NCBI GenBank assembly: GCA_964537825.1
Contig: CAZIDL010000018.1
Coordinates: 1-39,434 of the forward strand
Length of the DNA stretch: 39,434 bases
Direction: 5' to 3'
From: CAZIDL01 sp964537825
Lineage (GTDB): Bacteria; Bacteroidota; Bacteroidia; Flavobacteriales_D; CAYVSK01
Shown here: positions 1 to 8,471 of the stretch, in pieces
How the letters are laid out: each line of letters starts with the position of its first letter
Position numbering within the stretch: the first letter of the stretch is position 1
Position numbers and translations under genes: made by a program
Notes under the pieces: model-generated
Told to the model about the DNA's origin: nothing
Database searches by the model: none
The model's input: the letters and a program-made list of their open reading frames with translations, nothing else

Positions 1-2830
1 GGAAGCGGATCGACCAGCAAGAACGGCCATACCTACAGTTGGTCGAACGGCGACACGGGTCCCACGACGACGGTCAGCGCTTCCGGCAGCTACACCCTCA
101 CGGTCACGGACACGGGCAACGGTTGTGTCCATGACACTTCGGTGACGGTCCCTGTGGACTCCACCCAACCCACGGCCATCATCGCACAACCCGATACGCT
201 CACCTGTACCAACACGAGCGTAACGCTCGATGGAAGCGGATCGACCAGCAAGAACGGCCATACCTACAGTTGGTCGAACGGCGACAGCGGGCCGACAACG
301 AGCGTCAGCAGCTCTGGAAGCTATACGTTGACGGTCACGGACACGGGCAACGGTTGTGTCCATGACACTTCGGTCACCGTTCCGGTGGACTCCACCCAAC
401 CCACGGCGATCATCGCGCAGCCTGACACGCTCACCTGTACAACAACGAGCGTGACGCTGGACGGCAGCGGTTCGACGAGTAAGAACGGCCATACCTACAG
501 TTGGTCCACTGGCGATAGCGGTCCGACGACGAGCGTTTCTAATGCGGGCACTTACACGCTCACGCTCACGGATACGGGCAACGGTTGTACCCATGACACG
601 ACCGCTACGGTCCCGATCGATACGGTCGCTCCGAGCATTTCGATCGCCCCACCGGACACCTTCTATTGCACCACGGATTCGGTGGTCCTGGACGCTACGG
701 CTTCCACGAGCAACTCCGGCAGCAAGAGTTACAGTTGGACGGCCGTAAGTGGCGTGATCGACAATGGTGCCTCCACGGCCACTCCCGAGGTCGGTTCTTC
801 GGGGGATTATGCGTTGACCCTGACCGATCCGGTCAACGGTTGCAGCAGTAAGGATACGGTGACAGTGCCTGCTGATAAGGACATTCCCACGGTGAACGTG
901 GCACCGATCGACACCCTCACCTGTTCGGTGAACACGGTGACGGTCGATGCGAGCGCATCGACGACCACCTCGGGCAACAAGGATTTCAGTTGGTCGACGA
1001 GCAGTGGCAATATCGTCAACGCCGCGGCTGATTCGAGTTGGGTGGACGTTGACGTGAGCGCTTCTTATACGGTCACGGTCACCGATCCCTCCAATGGATG
1101 TTCGAACAGCAGCACCCTAACGGTAGTGAACGATACGGTTAAGCCCGATGCCATCGTCGCTCAGCCTGACACGCTCACCTGTTCGAACACTTCGGTCACC
1201 CTGGATGGGAGTTCCTCCACGAGCAACAGCGGCTCGCTGAACTACAGCTGGTCGAACGGGCTCACTGGCTCCTCGATCACGGTCACCAGCGGTGGCAATT
1301 ACACGCTGACGGTCACGGACCCGGACAACAGTTGTACGGATGATACGACCGTGACGGTACCGGTCGATTCGGTCGAACCCACGGCGGTCATTCCGCTCCC
1401 GGATACCATTACGTGCGCCAACAACAGCGTGACGGTCGATGCTTCGGGCTCCAGCAGCAAGAGCGGTTCGCTGGACTACAGTTGGAGCACGAGCAACGGC
1501 AACATCACTTCGGGGACCAATAGCGCCACGATCGATGTGGACGAGGGCGGCAGTTACGATCTCACGCTGACGGACCCTGGCAACGGCTGCAGTTACGATA
1601 CGACGGCGGTGGTCCACGTTGATTCGGTGGCCCCGAGCATTTCGATCGCGCAACCGGACACCTTCTACTGCACGACGGATTCGGTGGTGCTCGATGCTAC
1701 GGCCTCCACGACCAACTCCGGAAGCAAGGGTTACAGTTGGACGGCCATAAGCGGCGTGATCGACAACGGCGCCTCGACGGCCACCCCGGAGGTCGGCTCG
1801 GCTGGCGATTACGAATTGACGATGACCGATCCGGCCAACGGCTGTACCAGCGTCGATACGGTGACGGTACCGGCCGATCAGAACCTTCCGACGGTGAACG
1901 TGGCCCCGGTCGATACGCTCACCTGTACGGTGAACACGGTGACGATCGATGCGAGCGCATCGACGACGAACTCGGGCAACAAGGATTTCAGCTGGAGCAG
2001 CTCGAGCGGCAATATCGTCAACGCAGCAGCGGACTCCTCCTGGGTGGACGTTGATGTGAGCACGAGCTATACGCTCACGCTCACGGATCCGGACAACGGA
2101 TGTGAGAGCAGTTCCAACGTGACGGTCCCGATCGATACGATCAGCCCTGATGCAACGGTCGCAGCCCCTGACACGCTCACCTGTACGAACACGAGCGTGA
2201 CCCTCGATGCGAGCGCGACGACGAGCAAGAACGGCCACAGCTACAGCTGGTCGAACGGCGATAGCGGTCCGACCACGAGCGTCACTTCAGGCGGCAACTA
2301 TACGGTCACGACCACGGACAGCTACAACGGTTGTACGGATGACACGACGGTAACGGTCCCCGTCGATACGGTGGCCCCGACGCCCGTCGTCGCTCAACCC
2401 GATACGCTCACCTGCAGTACGGGTTCGGTCACATTGGACGCTTCTGCCTCGAGCTCCAATAGTGGCAACAAGAGCTACAGTTGGTCGAACGGGGATACGG
2501 GGCCCACGACAACGGTCAGCTCCCCCGGCAACTACACGGTCACGGTGACGGATCCGGCGAACGGTTGTACGGCCGACACGACGGTGATGGCCCCGATCGA
2601 TACGGTGACGCCGACGCCCGTTGTGGCCCAGCCCGACACGCTGACCTGTTCGCAGACCAGCGTGACGCTCGATGCATCGGCCTCGACGACGAACTCGGGC
2701 AGCAAGGCCTTCAGTTGGTCGAACGGCGACAGCGGTCCGACCACGAGCGTGAGCGCTCCGGGCAATTACAGCGTCACCATTACGGACCCCAACAACGGGT
2801 GCTCCCATGATACCACCGTGAACGTCCACG
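1..2830 (+). repeat. In-frame tandem repeat array of Ig-like units (231 to 255 bp)
   Basis: The PDT motif codons recur at 190, 421 and 652, a period of exactly 231 bp (77 codons). The next unit is 255 bp. The first copies are nearly identical at DNA level: bases 1-54 match bases 232-285 almost perfectly, pointing to recent duplication. Later units are more diverged. One partial and eleven complete units can be counted. Confidence 0.9.
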
Positions 2831-4338
2831 AAGCCGGAATGCCCAGCATCGTTGTGGACAGCGTCGTCGATGCCTCTTGCAACGGTTCCTGCGACGGGGG
2901 AGCCTATATCAGCGTGAACGGCGGAACGGCCCCCTACAGTTATTCCTGGGACGATCCGAGCGGTCAGACGACCCAGGATGCGACCGGCCTTTGTGCGGGC
3001 GATGTGGTCGTCACGGTCACCGATGATAACGGATGCGAGGTGAAGGACACGATGACCGTTAAGGAGCCGACTCCGCTCACGGTCAGCACGGTCCCGGACA
3101 CGACGATCTGCATCGGAGGGACCGCGACGCTCACGGCCAATGCCAGCGGCGGAACGCCCGGCTACAGCTATCACTGGGACCAGGGGCTCGGTACCGGACA
3201 GACGCAAACGGTGTCCCCGAGCAGCAATACCGTTTACACGGTCTATGCAGAAGATGCCAACGGTTGTACGTCACCTTCCAAGACCATCCGGGTGGAGCTC
3301 TATCCGGAACTGCAGGTCGACGCTTCCTCCGACAAGTCCATCTGTCCGGGTGACTCGGTCCAGCTTACGGCCAGTGGCAGCGGCGGTATCGGATCGGGCT
3401 ACAGCTACAGTTGGTCGAACGGCAAGAGCGGGACGAGCATCACGGTATCGCCCTCGAACACGAAGGAATATGTAGTCACCCTCGAGGACGGTTGTGAGAC
3501 ACCCGCCGCCACGGACACGGTGGAAGTGACGATCGATCCGCTGCCGGACGTTCAGATCGGAGGCAAGGACCTGAAAGGGTGCAAGCCGGTGAACGCCACC
3601 CTCTTCAATGCGACCGATCCTTCGATGGTCGGGGGCAACTGCACCTGGCAGTTCGGCGATGGGACGCAAGGGAGCGGTTGCGATACGCTCACCCATCTGT
3701 ATCAGGATCCCGGCTGTTACGATGTGACCCTCTCGGTCACTTCCCCGGATGGCTGTGTTGATAGCACCACATTGACCGACTATGTGTGCGTGCGGCCTTA
3801 TCCCGATGCGGACTTCCGTTACAACCCCAAGAGCACGACGGTCCAGGACCCGGAGATCTCCTTCACCAACATGAGCACGGGCGCCGTTGACTACGAGTGG
3901 GACTTTGGCGGAATGGATACGAGCACGGCGGAGCATCCCAGTTACGAGTTCCCCAGCGAGGGAGAAGGCAGCTACGATGTTTGCCTGGACGCGACGAGCC
4001 TCTACGGCTGCAAGGACAGCATCTGCAACACGGTGAAGATCGACGGAGAGTTCATCATCTACGTGCCGAACGCTTTCACCCCGGACGGGGACGGCAAGAA
4101 CGACAAGTTCTATCCGGTCGTCCAGGGTGCGGATCCCCAGGAGTATACCTTCACCATCTTCGATCGCTGGGGTGAGGTGGTCTTCGAGGCGCACCATCCG
4201 GAGAAGAAATGGGATGGTTCGATCAAGGGATCGAAGAGCGATTCCAAAACCGACGTTTACGTGTGGCGCGTTGAGACCATCAACAAGTACACCGGCAAGG
4301 AAGTGGTCAAGCGCGGCCACGTGACCCTGATCCGCTAA
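1..4338 (+). CDS. Giant T9SS-exported repeat adhesin, 5'-truncated by window edge
   Basis: The reading frame is open from base 1, so the true start lies outside the window; 1445 codons are visible. In order: about 12 tandem Ig-like units of 77-85 residues, each opening near a PDTLTC-type motif and closing near a GNGC-type motif (bases 1-2830); a SprB-like repeat with ASCNGSCDG and APYSYSW (about 2840-3070); two further Ig-like units with ICIGG and ICPGD; two PKD-type domains with WQFGDG and YEWDFGG (about 3560-4050); and a C-terminal type B sorting domain with VPNAFTPDGDGKND, FDRWGE and KWDGS (about 4055-4335). Such proteins are secreted through T9SS and displayed on the surface as adhesins or gliding factors. 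The paired cysteines in each unit suggest one disulfide per domain. The ligand is unknown. The gene ends at a strong terminator. Family assignment is firm; the biological role is inferred. Confidence 0.93.
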   Translation, partial: GSGSTSKNGHTYSWSNGDTGPTTTVSASGSYTLTVTDTGNGCVHDTSVTVPVDSTQPTAIIAQPDTLTCTNTSVTLDGSGSTSKNGHTYSWSNGDSGPTTSVSSSGSYTLTVTDTGNGCVHDTSVTVPVDSTQPTAIIAQPDTLTCTTTSVTLDGSGSTSKNGHTYSWSTGDSGPTTSVSNAGTYTLTLTDTGNGCTHDTTATVPIDTVAPSISIAPPDTFYCTTDSVVLDATASTSNSGSKSYSWTAVSGVIDNGASTATPEVGSSGDYALTLTDPVNGCSSKDTVTVPADKDIPTVNVAPIDTLTCSVNTVTVDASASTTTSGNKDFSWSTSSGNIVNAAADSSWVDVDVSASYTVTVTDPSNGCSNSSTLTVVNDTVKPDAIVAQPDTLTCSNTSVTLDGSSSTSNSGSLNYSWSNGLTGSSITVTSGGNYTLTVTDPDNSCTDDTTVTVPVDSVEPTAVIPLPDTITCANNSVTVDASGSSSKSGSLDYSWSTSNGNITSGTNSATIDVDEGGSYDLTLTDPGNGCSYDTTAVVHVDSVAPSISIAQPDTFYCTTDSVVLDATASTTNSGSKGYSWTAISGVIDNGASTATPEVGSAGDYELTMTDPANGCTSVDTVTVPADQNLPTVNVAPVDTLTCTVNTVTIDASASTTNSGNKDFSWSSSSGNIVNAAADSSWVDVDVSTSYTLTLTDPDNGCESSSNVTVPIDTISPDATVAAPDTLTCTNTSVTLDASATTSKNGHSYSWSNGDSGPTTSVTSGGNYTVTTTDSYNGCTDDTTVTVPVDTVAPTPVVAQPDTLTCSTGSVTLDASASSSNSGNKSYSWSNGDTGPTTTVSSPGNYTVTVTDPANGCTADTTVMAPIDTVTPTPVVAQPDTLTCSQTSVTLDASASTTNSGSKAFSWSNGDSGPTTSVSAPGNYSVTITDPNNGCSHDTTVNVHEAGMPSIVVDSVVDASCNGSCDGGAYISVNGGTAPYSYSWDDPSGQTTQDATGLCAGDVVVTVTDDNGCEVKDTMTVKEPTPLTVSTVPDTTICIGGTATLTANASGGTPGYSYHWDQGLGTGQTQTVSPSSNTVYTVYAEDANGCTSPSKTIRVELYPELQVDASSDKSICPGDSVQLTASGSGGIGSGYSYSWSNGKSGTSITVSPSNTKEYVVTLEDGCETPAATDTVEVTIDPLPDVQIGGKDLKGCKPVNATLFNATDPSMVGGNCTWQFGDGTQGSGCDTLTHLYQDPGCYDVTLSVTSPDGCVDSTTLTDYVCVRPYPDADFRYNPKSTTVQDPEISFTNMSTGAVDYEWDFGGMDTSTAEHPSYEFPSEGEGSYDVCLDATSLYGCKDSICNTVKIDGEFIIYVPNAFTPDGDGKNDKFYPVVQGADPQEYTFTIFDRWGEVVFEAHHPEKKWDGSIKGSKSDSKTDVYVWRVETINKYTGKEVVKRGHVTLIR
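631..2120 (+). repeat. Higher-order duplication inside the array, period 1002 bp
   Basis: The pair of units starting with PSISIA and TVNVAP (631 to about 1120) reappears at 1633 to about 2120 with the same distinctive words: PDTFYCTTDSVVLDA, GNKDFSW, NIVNAAADSSWVDVDV. The offset is 1002 bp, or 334 codons. The intervening and following units are less alike, so a four-unit block was probably duplicated and then diverged. Confidence 0.8.
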
Positions 4339-4364
4339 GGGAAAAAGGAGATCCTGGATCTTCC

Positions 4365-4403
4365 AAAAGACCGTCTACCCAAGGAGGGGGACGGTCTTTT
4401 TTT
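4365..4403 (+). terminator. Strong intrinsic terminator of the left adhesin gene
   Basis: An 11-bp perfect stem, AAAAGACCGTC (4365-4375) with GACGGTCTTTT (4390-4400), encloses a 14-nt loop and runs into a T tract ending at 4403. It lies 26 bp after the stop codon. The A tract on the left arm means it could also work on the other strand for convergent gyrB, although gyrB ends more than 200 bp away. Confidence 0.9.
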
Positions 4404-4613
4404 GGTCATAGGAAAGGAGGAAGGCTCCAAAGAGGAAAAGCTTCAAAGGGCGAATGAAGGTCTTTATTAAAGGAGCTATGCCTCATCGATCAGCTTGTAG
4501 CCTCTTCAAGAGATCGAGACTTCCGTGTAGAAGGAAGGCTTCCTAGCCCTCGTGAATTTCGAAATGCGAGGTTGATCGGTGCTCGGGTGAACGGGAACGT
4601 GTGAAAGTCCCGA

Positions 4614-6584
4614 TCAGGCGTCGATGTTCGCGTACTTGGCGTTCTGTTCGATGAATTCCCGACGCGGTGGAACATCGTCCCCCATAAGCATTGAAAAGAT
4701 CCGATCGGCCTCTGCAGCACTATCGAGGGTGACCTGTCGGAGGGTCCGCCCATCTGGATTCATCGTCGTTTCCCAGAGTTGCTCTGAGTTCATCTCGCCG
4801 AGTCCTTTGTAGCGCTGCACGGTGACGCTGCTCTCCTTGCCGTCCCCTTTCATTTCTTCCACGAGCCGTTGTCGTTCCTCTTCACTCCAGGCATACTTGA
4901 TGTTCTTGCCTTTTTTGATCTGATAGAGGGGCGGGGTGGCGATATAAATGTGGCCGTTCTCGATCAGCTCCACCATGTTTCGGAAGAAGAAGGTGAGTAT
5001 CAGGGTGATGATGTGGCTACCATCCACGTCCGCATCGCACATGATGATGATCTTGTTGTACCGGAGGCCTTCGGTGTTAAGGGCTTTGCTGTCCTCCTCG
5101 GTGCCCACTTTCACCCCGAGGGCCGTATAGATGTTCTTGATCTCCTCGTTCTCGAAGATCTTATGGTGCATTGCCTTCTCCACGTTCAAGATCTTACCGC
5201 GGAGCGGCAGGATCGCTTGAAAGCGGCGTTCACGTCCTTGCTTGGCCGTGCCCCCAGCTGAATCACCCTCGACGAGGTAGATCTCCGTTTGCTCGGGATC
5301 TTGCTCGGAGCAATCCGCCAGCTTGCCCGGCAAGCTCGAACCGGAAAGCACGTTCTTCCTTTGCACCATTTCGCGGGCCTTTTTGGCCGCATGGCGAGCT
5401 TGTGCAGCAAGGATCACCTTTTGAACGATCTGTTTGGCGTCCTTGGGGTTCTCTTCGAGGTAGTTCTCCAGCATGCTGCTCACAGCCTGGTCTACAGCCT
5501 TGGAGACCTCTCCGTTACCCAATTTGGTCTTTGTCTGGCCTTCGAACTGCGGTTCGGCAACCTTCACGGAAACGATAGCTGTTAGGCCTTCCCTGAAATC
5601 ATCCCCGTTTATCTCGAAACTGACCTTGTCGAGCATGCCAGAGTTCTCCGCGTACTTCTTCAAAGTACGGGTTAGGGCGCGGCGGAAGCCCATAAGGTGG
5701 GTTCCCCCTTCGTGCGTGTTGATGTTGTTCACATAGGAGTGGAGGTTCTCTGCGAATGAATTGTTGTAGACCATTGCGACCTCAACCGGCACCCCTTCTA
5801 CTTCATCATCGAGGTATATCGGTTCGGAGATCAGTTGTTCGCGGGTCTCATCAAGATATTGAACGAACTCCTTCAGGCCTCCTTCCGAATAGTAACTACC
5901 CGTTCGGGGTTCTCCGTTGTCATCCTTTTCCCGTTCGTCCTTGAGCGTGAGGCGAATGCCTTTGTTGAGATAGGCGAGTTCCCGAAGCCTGGATGCGAGG
6001 GTTTCGAAATTGAATTCGGTGGTCAGAAAAATGCTCGTGTCCGGCTTGAAAGTGATGCTGGTGCCGCTCTCTTCGCTTTCGCCGACCTCTTTGATGGTTC
6101 CCAGGGGATTCCCTTCCTGATACTCTTGCTCGTAGAGCTTTCCATTCCGTTGGATCGTCGCTTTAAGGTGCTCGGAGAGGGCGTTCACACAGGAAACACC
6201 TACCCCGTGAAGACCTCCTGAGACCTTGTAGGAATCCTTATCGAACTTTCCCCCTGCATGGAGCACGGTCATCACGACTTCTAAGGCGGAGCGCTCTTCT
6301 TTTTCGTGATATTCCACCGGGATCCCACGGCCATTGTCCGATACGGTCACGGAATCGTCCGGATGGATGGTTAGATCGATCTTGTCGCAATGACCCGCCA
6401 GGGCTTCGTCGATCGAGTTGTCGACGACCTCGTTCACCAAATGGTGAAGCCCTTTGGTGGAGATGTCCCCGATATACATGGCGGGACGTTTCCGGACGGC
6501 TTCCAGCCCTTCCAGAATGTGGATGCTCTCTGCGGAATACTCCTGTTCTGTGCCCTCGGTCTTTGCTTTGGGATCTTCGCTCAT
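4614..6584 (-). CDS. gyrB: DNA gyrase subunit B
   Basis: ATPase subunit of DNA gyrase; with GyrA it introduces negative supercoils. The 656-residue protein shows the GHKL ATPase N-box (HHLVNEVVDNSIDEA), DNGRGIPVE and GLHGVGVSCVNALS; the transducer lysine loop EGQTKTKLGN; the TOPRIM motifs VEGDSAGG and CDADVDGSHI; and the C-terminal RYKGLGEMNSEQLWETTMNP signature, which is GyrB rather than ParE. The length is the short form usual outside Gammaproteobacteria. I chose the ATG at 6584, giving MSEDPKAK. The frame can extend to a GTG at 6605, but that codon overlaps the probable -7 element (6605-6612). The gene is transcribed alone: a terminator of the upstream barrel gene lies at 6696-6718. Confidence 0.97.
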   Translation of the reverse strand: MSEDPKAKTEGTEQEYSAESIHILEGLEAVRKRPAMYIGDISTKGLHHLVNEVVDNSIDEALAGHCDKIDLTIHPDDSVTVSDNGRGIPVEYHEKEERSALEVVMTVLHAGGKFDKDSYKVSGGLHGVGVSCVNALSEHLKATIQRNGKLYEQEYQEGNPLGTIKEVGESEESGTSITFKPDTSIFLTTEFNFETLASRLRELAYLNKGIRLTLKDEREKDDNGEPRTGSYYSEGGLKEFVQYLDETREQLISEPIYLDDEVEGVPVEVAMVYNNSFAENLHSYVNNINTHEGGTHLMGFRRALTRTLKKYAENSGMLDKVSFEINGDDFREGLTAIVSVKVAEPQFEGQTKTKLGNGEVSKAVDQAVSSMLENYLEENPKDAKQIVQKVILAAQARHAAKKAREMVQRKNVLSGSSLPGKLADCSEQDPEQTEIYLVEGDSAGGTAKQGRERRFQAILPLRGKILNVEKAMHHKIFENEEIKNIYTALGVKVGTEEDSKALNTEGLRYNKIIIMCDADVDGSHIITLILTFFFRNMVELIENGHIYIATPPLYQIKKGKNIKYAWSEEERQRLVEEMKGDGKESSVTVQRYKGLGEMNSEQLWETTMNPDGRTLRQVTLDSAAEADRIFSMLMGDDVPPRREFIEQNAKYANIDA

Positions 6585-6604
6585 AAGTTCATCTTCTTGC
6601 CCCA

Positions 6605-6612
6605 CGAATATA
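6605..6612 (-). promoter_or_regulatory. Candidate Bacteroidota -7 element of gyrB (TATATTCG)
   Basis: On the minus strand TATATTCG matches TAnnTTTG at five of six fixed positions and ends 20 nt before the chosen ATG. Similar boxes sit 18 to 22 nt before the start codons of the glycosyltransferase, the M42 peptidase and the CUB protein. No clear TTTG -33 partner was seen. Confidence 0.45.
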
Positions 6613-6695
6613 CGGAGGAAAAACCCATCAGGCAGGGGTTTTAGTAAGTTTTAACCGCTGGTTTTCAACGATCGTTCAACAGGTAAAAGGGGAGC

Positions 6696-6718
6696 TAAAA
6701 ACCCGGTCAATGGGTTCC
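6696..6718 (-). terminator. Probable intrinsic terminator after the beta-barrel gene
   Basis: Reading the minus strand, AACCC (6716-6712) pairs with GGGTT (6704-6700), possibly extended by G-T pairs, and is followed by a T run. The stem is short but sits just beyond the stop codon at 6735 and before gyrB, so it would separate the two transcripts. Confidence 0.45.
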
Positions 6719-6734
6719 TCAGCGGATGATCCGA

Positions 6735-8471
6735 TCAGAGGGAGTAGGTCAATCCTCCGAGTACCTGGAATCCCTGTACCGGATAGCCGTACCAGCGCTG
6801 GTAACGGGAGTTGAGCAGGTTGTTGAAGCGGATGAAGGCGGAAAGGTCCTTCGTGTAACGGTATTCGAAGCCCAAGTTCGCATCCACAAAGCCCTGCAAG
6901 TCTACGATGTGTACATCGTTCACCGGTTCGCTTTCACCGAGCTTTACGGAAGAACGCGCGTATCTGCGGGCTAAATAGCGAACCCTGGCTTCAACGGTGA
7001 ACTTGTCTTGGATATCGTACCATCCATGGAATTCCGTTTCAAAGATGGGCCTGTGCCAGGCCCGTTCTTCGTTCTCCAATCGGTAATCCCGATAAGCCCC
7101 GGAAAGGTTGAATTTAAAGCGCTTCCCTCGATAATAGGATAATTCGCCCTCCACGGTGATCACTGCTCCTTCATCGTAAACGGTGCGGAAACGATTGCCA
7201 GGAGCAGGATCCGTACCCAAGCTATCGTTCACCAACAAGGGATAGTTTTTCAGCTTTTGCTTGGAAGCTCTGAGGTCGAAGTTAAGATACTTGCTCAGAG
7301 AACCTCGGATCCCTCCATAGAGGTCGTAGGCTACGTTCGTGTTCCGAAGTTTCTGATCGGTGGTGATGTGCGGGTTCATACGGGCGAAGGAACGCAGATT
7401 GTTCCGCTCCAGCCCCCCGCGCAGACCTGAATAAGGAACGAAGATCCCGTCGAAGAGGACGTAGTGGGCTTCTCCGTTAGGATAGAAGTGGAACTTGGCC
7501 ACTCGGTCCAATTCACTTTGCACTTTCATTCCCACTTTTACCTTCCAGCCATCTCCTTTGCTTACGATGTTGGGCGTTAGATGGATCAGGGTATTGTTGC
7601 TGGTCGCTCGTTCCTTTTCCTTCTTTTCCGCGGGCTTCCAGAGCGTGTTGTGGTCCACCCCTGCATCGAGCCGGATGTGCTCTTCTTCGATAAAGCGGTC
7701 CGAACTTCCGTCAAGATCTGCGTTCAATTCCATGGCATCGTCCAGGGTCCTGAAGTGATGGACCTCTAGACCGATATCGTGGTCCAGCTCTGTGGAATCC
7801 TCGTTGTACCTTTTCCAGCCGAGGTCTGCACTGAAGTCGTGAAAACGCTGCCGCAGGTCCTTATCCTTGAGGAGATCGAGGCTGTCCTGGCTGACCGGGG
7901 AGCCGTAATGATGCCTTACGTCGCGGCGATAACCGAGTGCTGCATCGAAGGTGTTGTTGCGTCTGGTCCACTTTCCCTTTATCGTTGCCCCATTCTGGCT
8001 CCAGTCCGCGTGATCGTTGTTCTTGACCCCGCCTTCCGAAGAGCGATGAAAGACGCGTGCACTGTATTGATGGTCCTTGCTCCGGTCGCTGCTGAAATAG
8101 GCTTCGCCGACAGGAGTGGTGAACGTTCCGATCCCTAGCTTCAGGTAGCCCTTATCGAGTGGATCCAACGGCTCGCTCACTTTGATCCTGGCTGCATCGA
8201 TCCGCTTCAGATGAAAATCGGTCCGGTATTTTGCAGGCTTGTTGGAATAGCCCAGTTCTGGTTTGGGAGGCACTGTATCGATAAGCGATGGTTCCGCTTT
8301 GATCTTTTCCACCTGGCCGATCTGTGGTTCCCAATCACCGATGGTGACGATGCGGTCGCTTAACTCCGAACTGTCGCTCTCCTGAGCAATGACCTGTCCC
8401 TCCAGCCCTAGGGAGAGGAGGAGAAGGAAAAGGCCTTTAGCGGATCGCTGGATGAGATCTTTGGGCATCAT
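6735..8471 (-). CDS. Outer-membrane beta-barrel protein, TonB-receptor-like but without a plug
   Basis: The 578-residue protein has an N-terminal signal peptide (hydrophobic stretch at about residues 13-24, cleavage near VIAQ), then a polar segment (about 30-100), then alternating amphipathic strands to the C-terminus, including FSADLGWKRY, FKFNLSGAYRDY and FEYRYTKDLSAFIRFNNLLN. The last part, with FNNLLN..YQRWYGYPVQGFQVLGGLTY, resembles the final strands of TonB-dependent receptors. There is no carboxypeptidase-like domain, TonB box or plug domain, and the length is well below a normal receptor. Its ATG overlaps the stop of the TPR gene (ATGA at 8468-8471), so the two are translationally coupled and probably act together. 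Substrate unknown; it may be a structural or export barrel rather than an uptake receptor. Confidence 0.8.
   Translation of the reverse strand: MMPKDLIQRSAKGLFLLLLSLGLEGQVIAQESDSSELSDRIVTIGDWEPQIGQVEKIKAEPSLIDTVPPKPELGYSNKPAKYRTDFHLKRIDAARIKVSEPLDPLDKGYLKLGIGTFTTPVGEAYFSSDRSKDHQYSARVFHRSSEGGVKNNDHADWSQNGATIKGKWTRRNNTFDAALGYRRDVRHHYGSPVSQDSLDLLKDKDLRQRFHDFSADLGWKRYNEDSTELDHDIGLEVHHFRTLDDAMELNADLDGSSDRFIEEEHIRLDAGVDHNTLWKPAEKKEKERATSNNTLIHLTPNIVSKGDGWKVKVGMKVQSELDRVAKFHFYPNGEAHYVLFDGIFVPYSGLRGGLERNNLRSFARMNPHITTDQKLRNTNVAYDLYGGIRGSLSKYLNFDLRASKQKLKNYPLLVNDSLGTDPAPGNRFRTVYDEGAVITVEGELSYYRGKRFKFNLSGAYRDYRLENEERAWHRPIFETEFHGWYDIQDKFTVEARVRYLARRYARSSVKLGESEPVNDVHIVDLQGFVDANLGFEYRYTKDLSAFIRFNNLLNSRYQRWYGYPVQGFQVLGGLTYSL

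Noticed and set aside
1117..2238. Long antisense open frame (373 codons) on the minus strand inside the left adhesin
   Set aside because: It is the shadow of repetitive, codon-biased sense DNA. The predicted product is an Arg/His/Ile-rich low-complexity chain, and the + strand encodes clear Ig-like repeats. The same applies to minus frames at 2287-3207 and 3271-4320.
1..2830. Possible CRISPR-like or satellite interpretation of the regular 231-bp repeats
   Set aside because: Units are in frame, much longer than CRISPR repeats, contiguous without spacers and encode Ig-like domains.
4556..4565. Palindrome ATTTCGAAAT downstream of gyrB, sharing the TTTCGAAA core of the 14531-14546 palindrome
   Set aside because: Ten base pairs is close to chance expectation and it lies after a gene, not in a promoter. 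The shared core is noted but not claimed as a regulon site.
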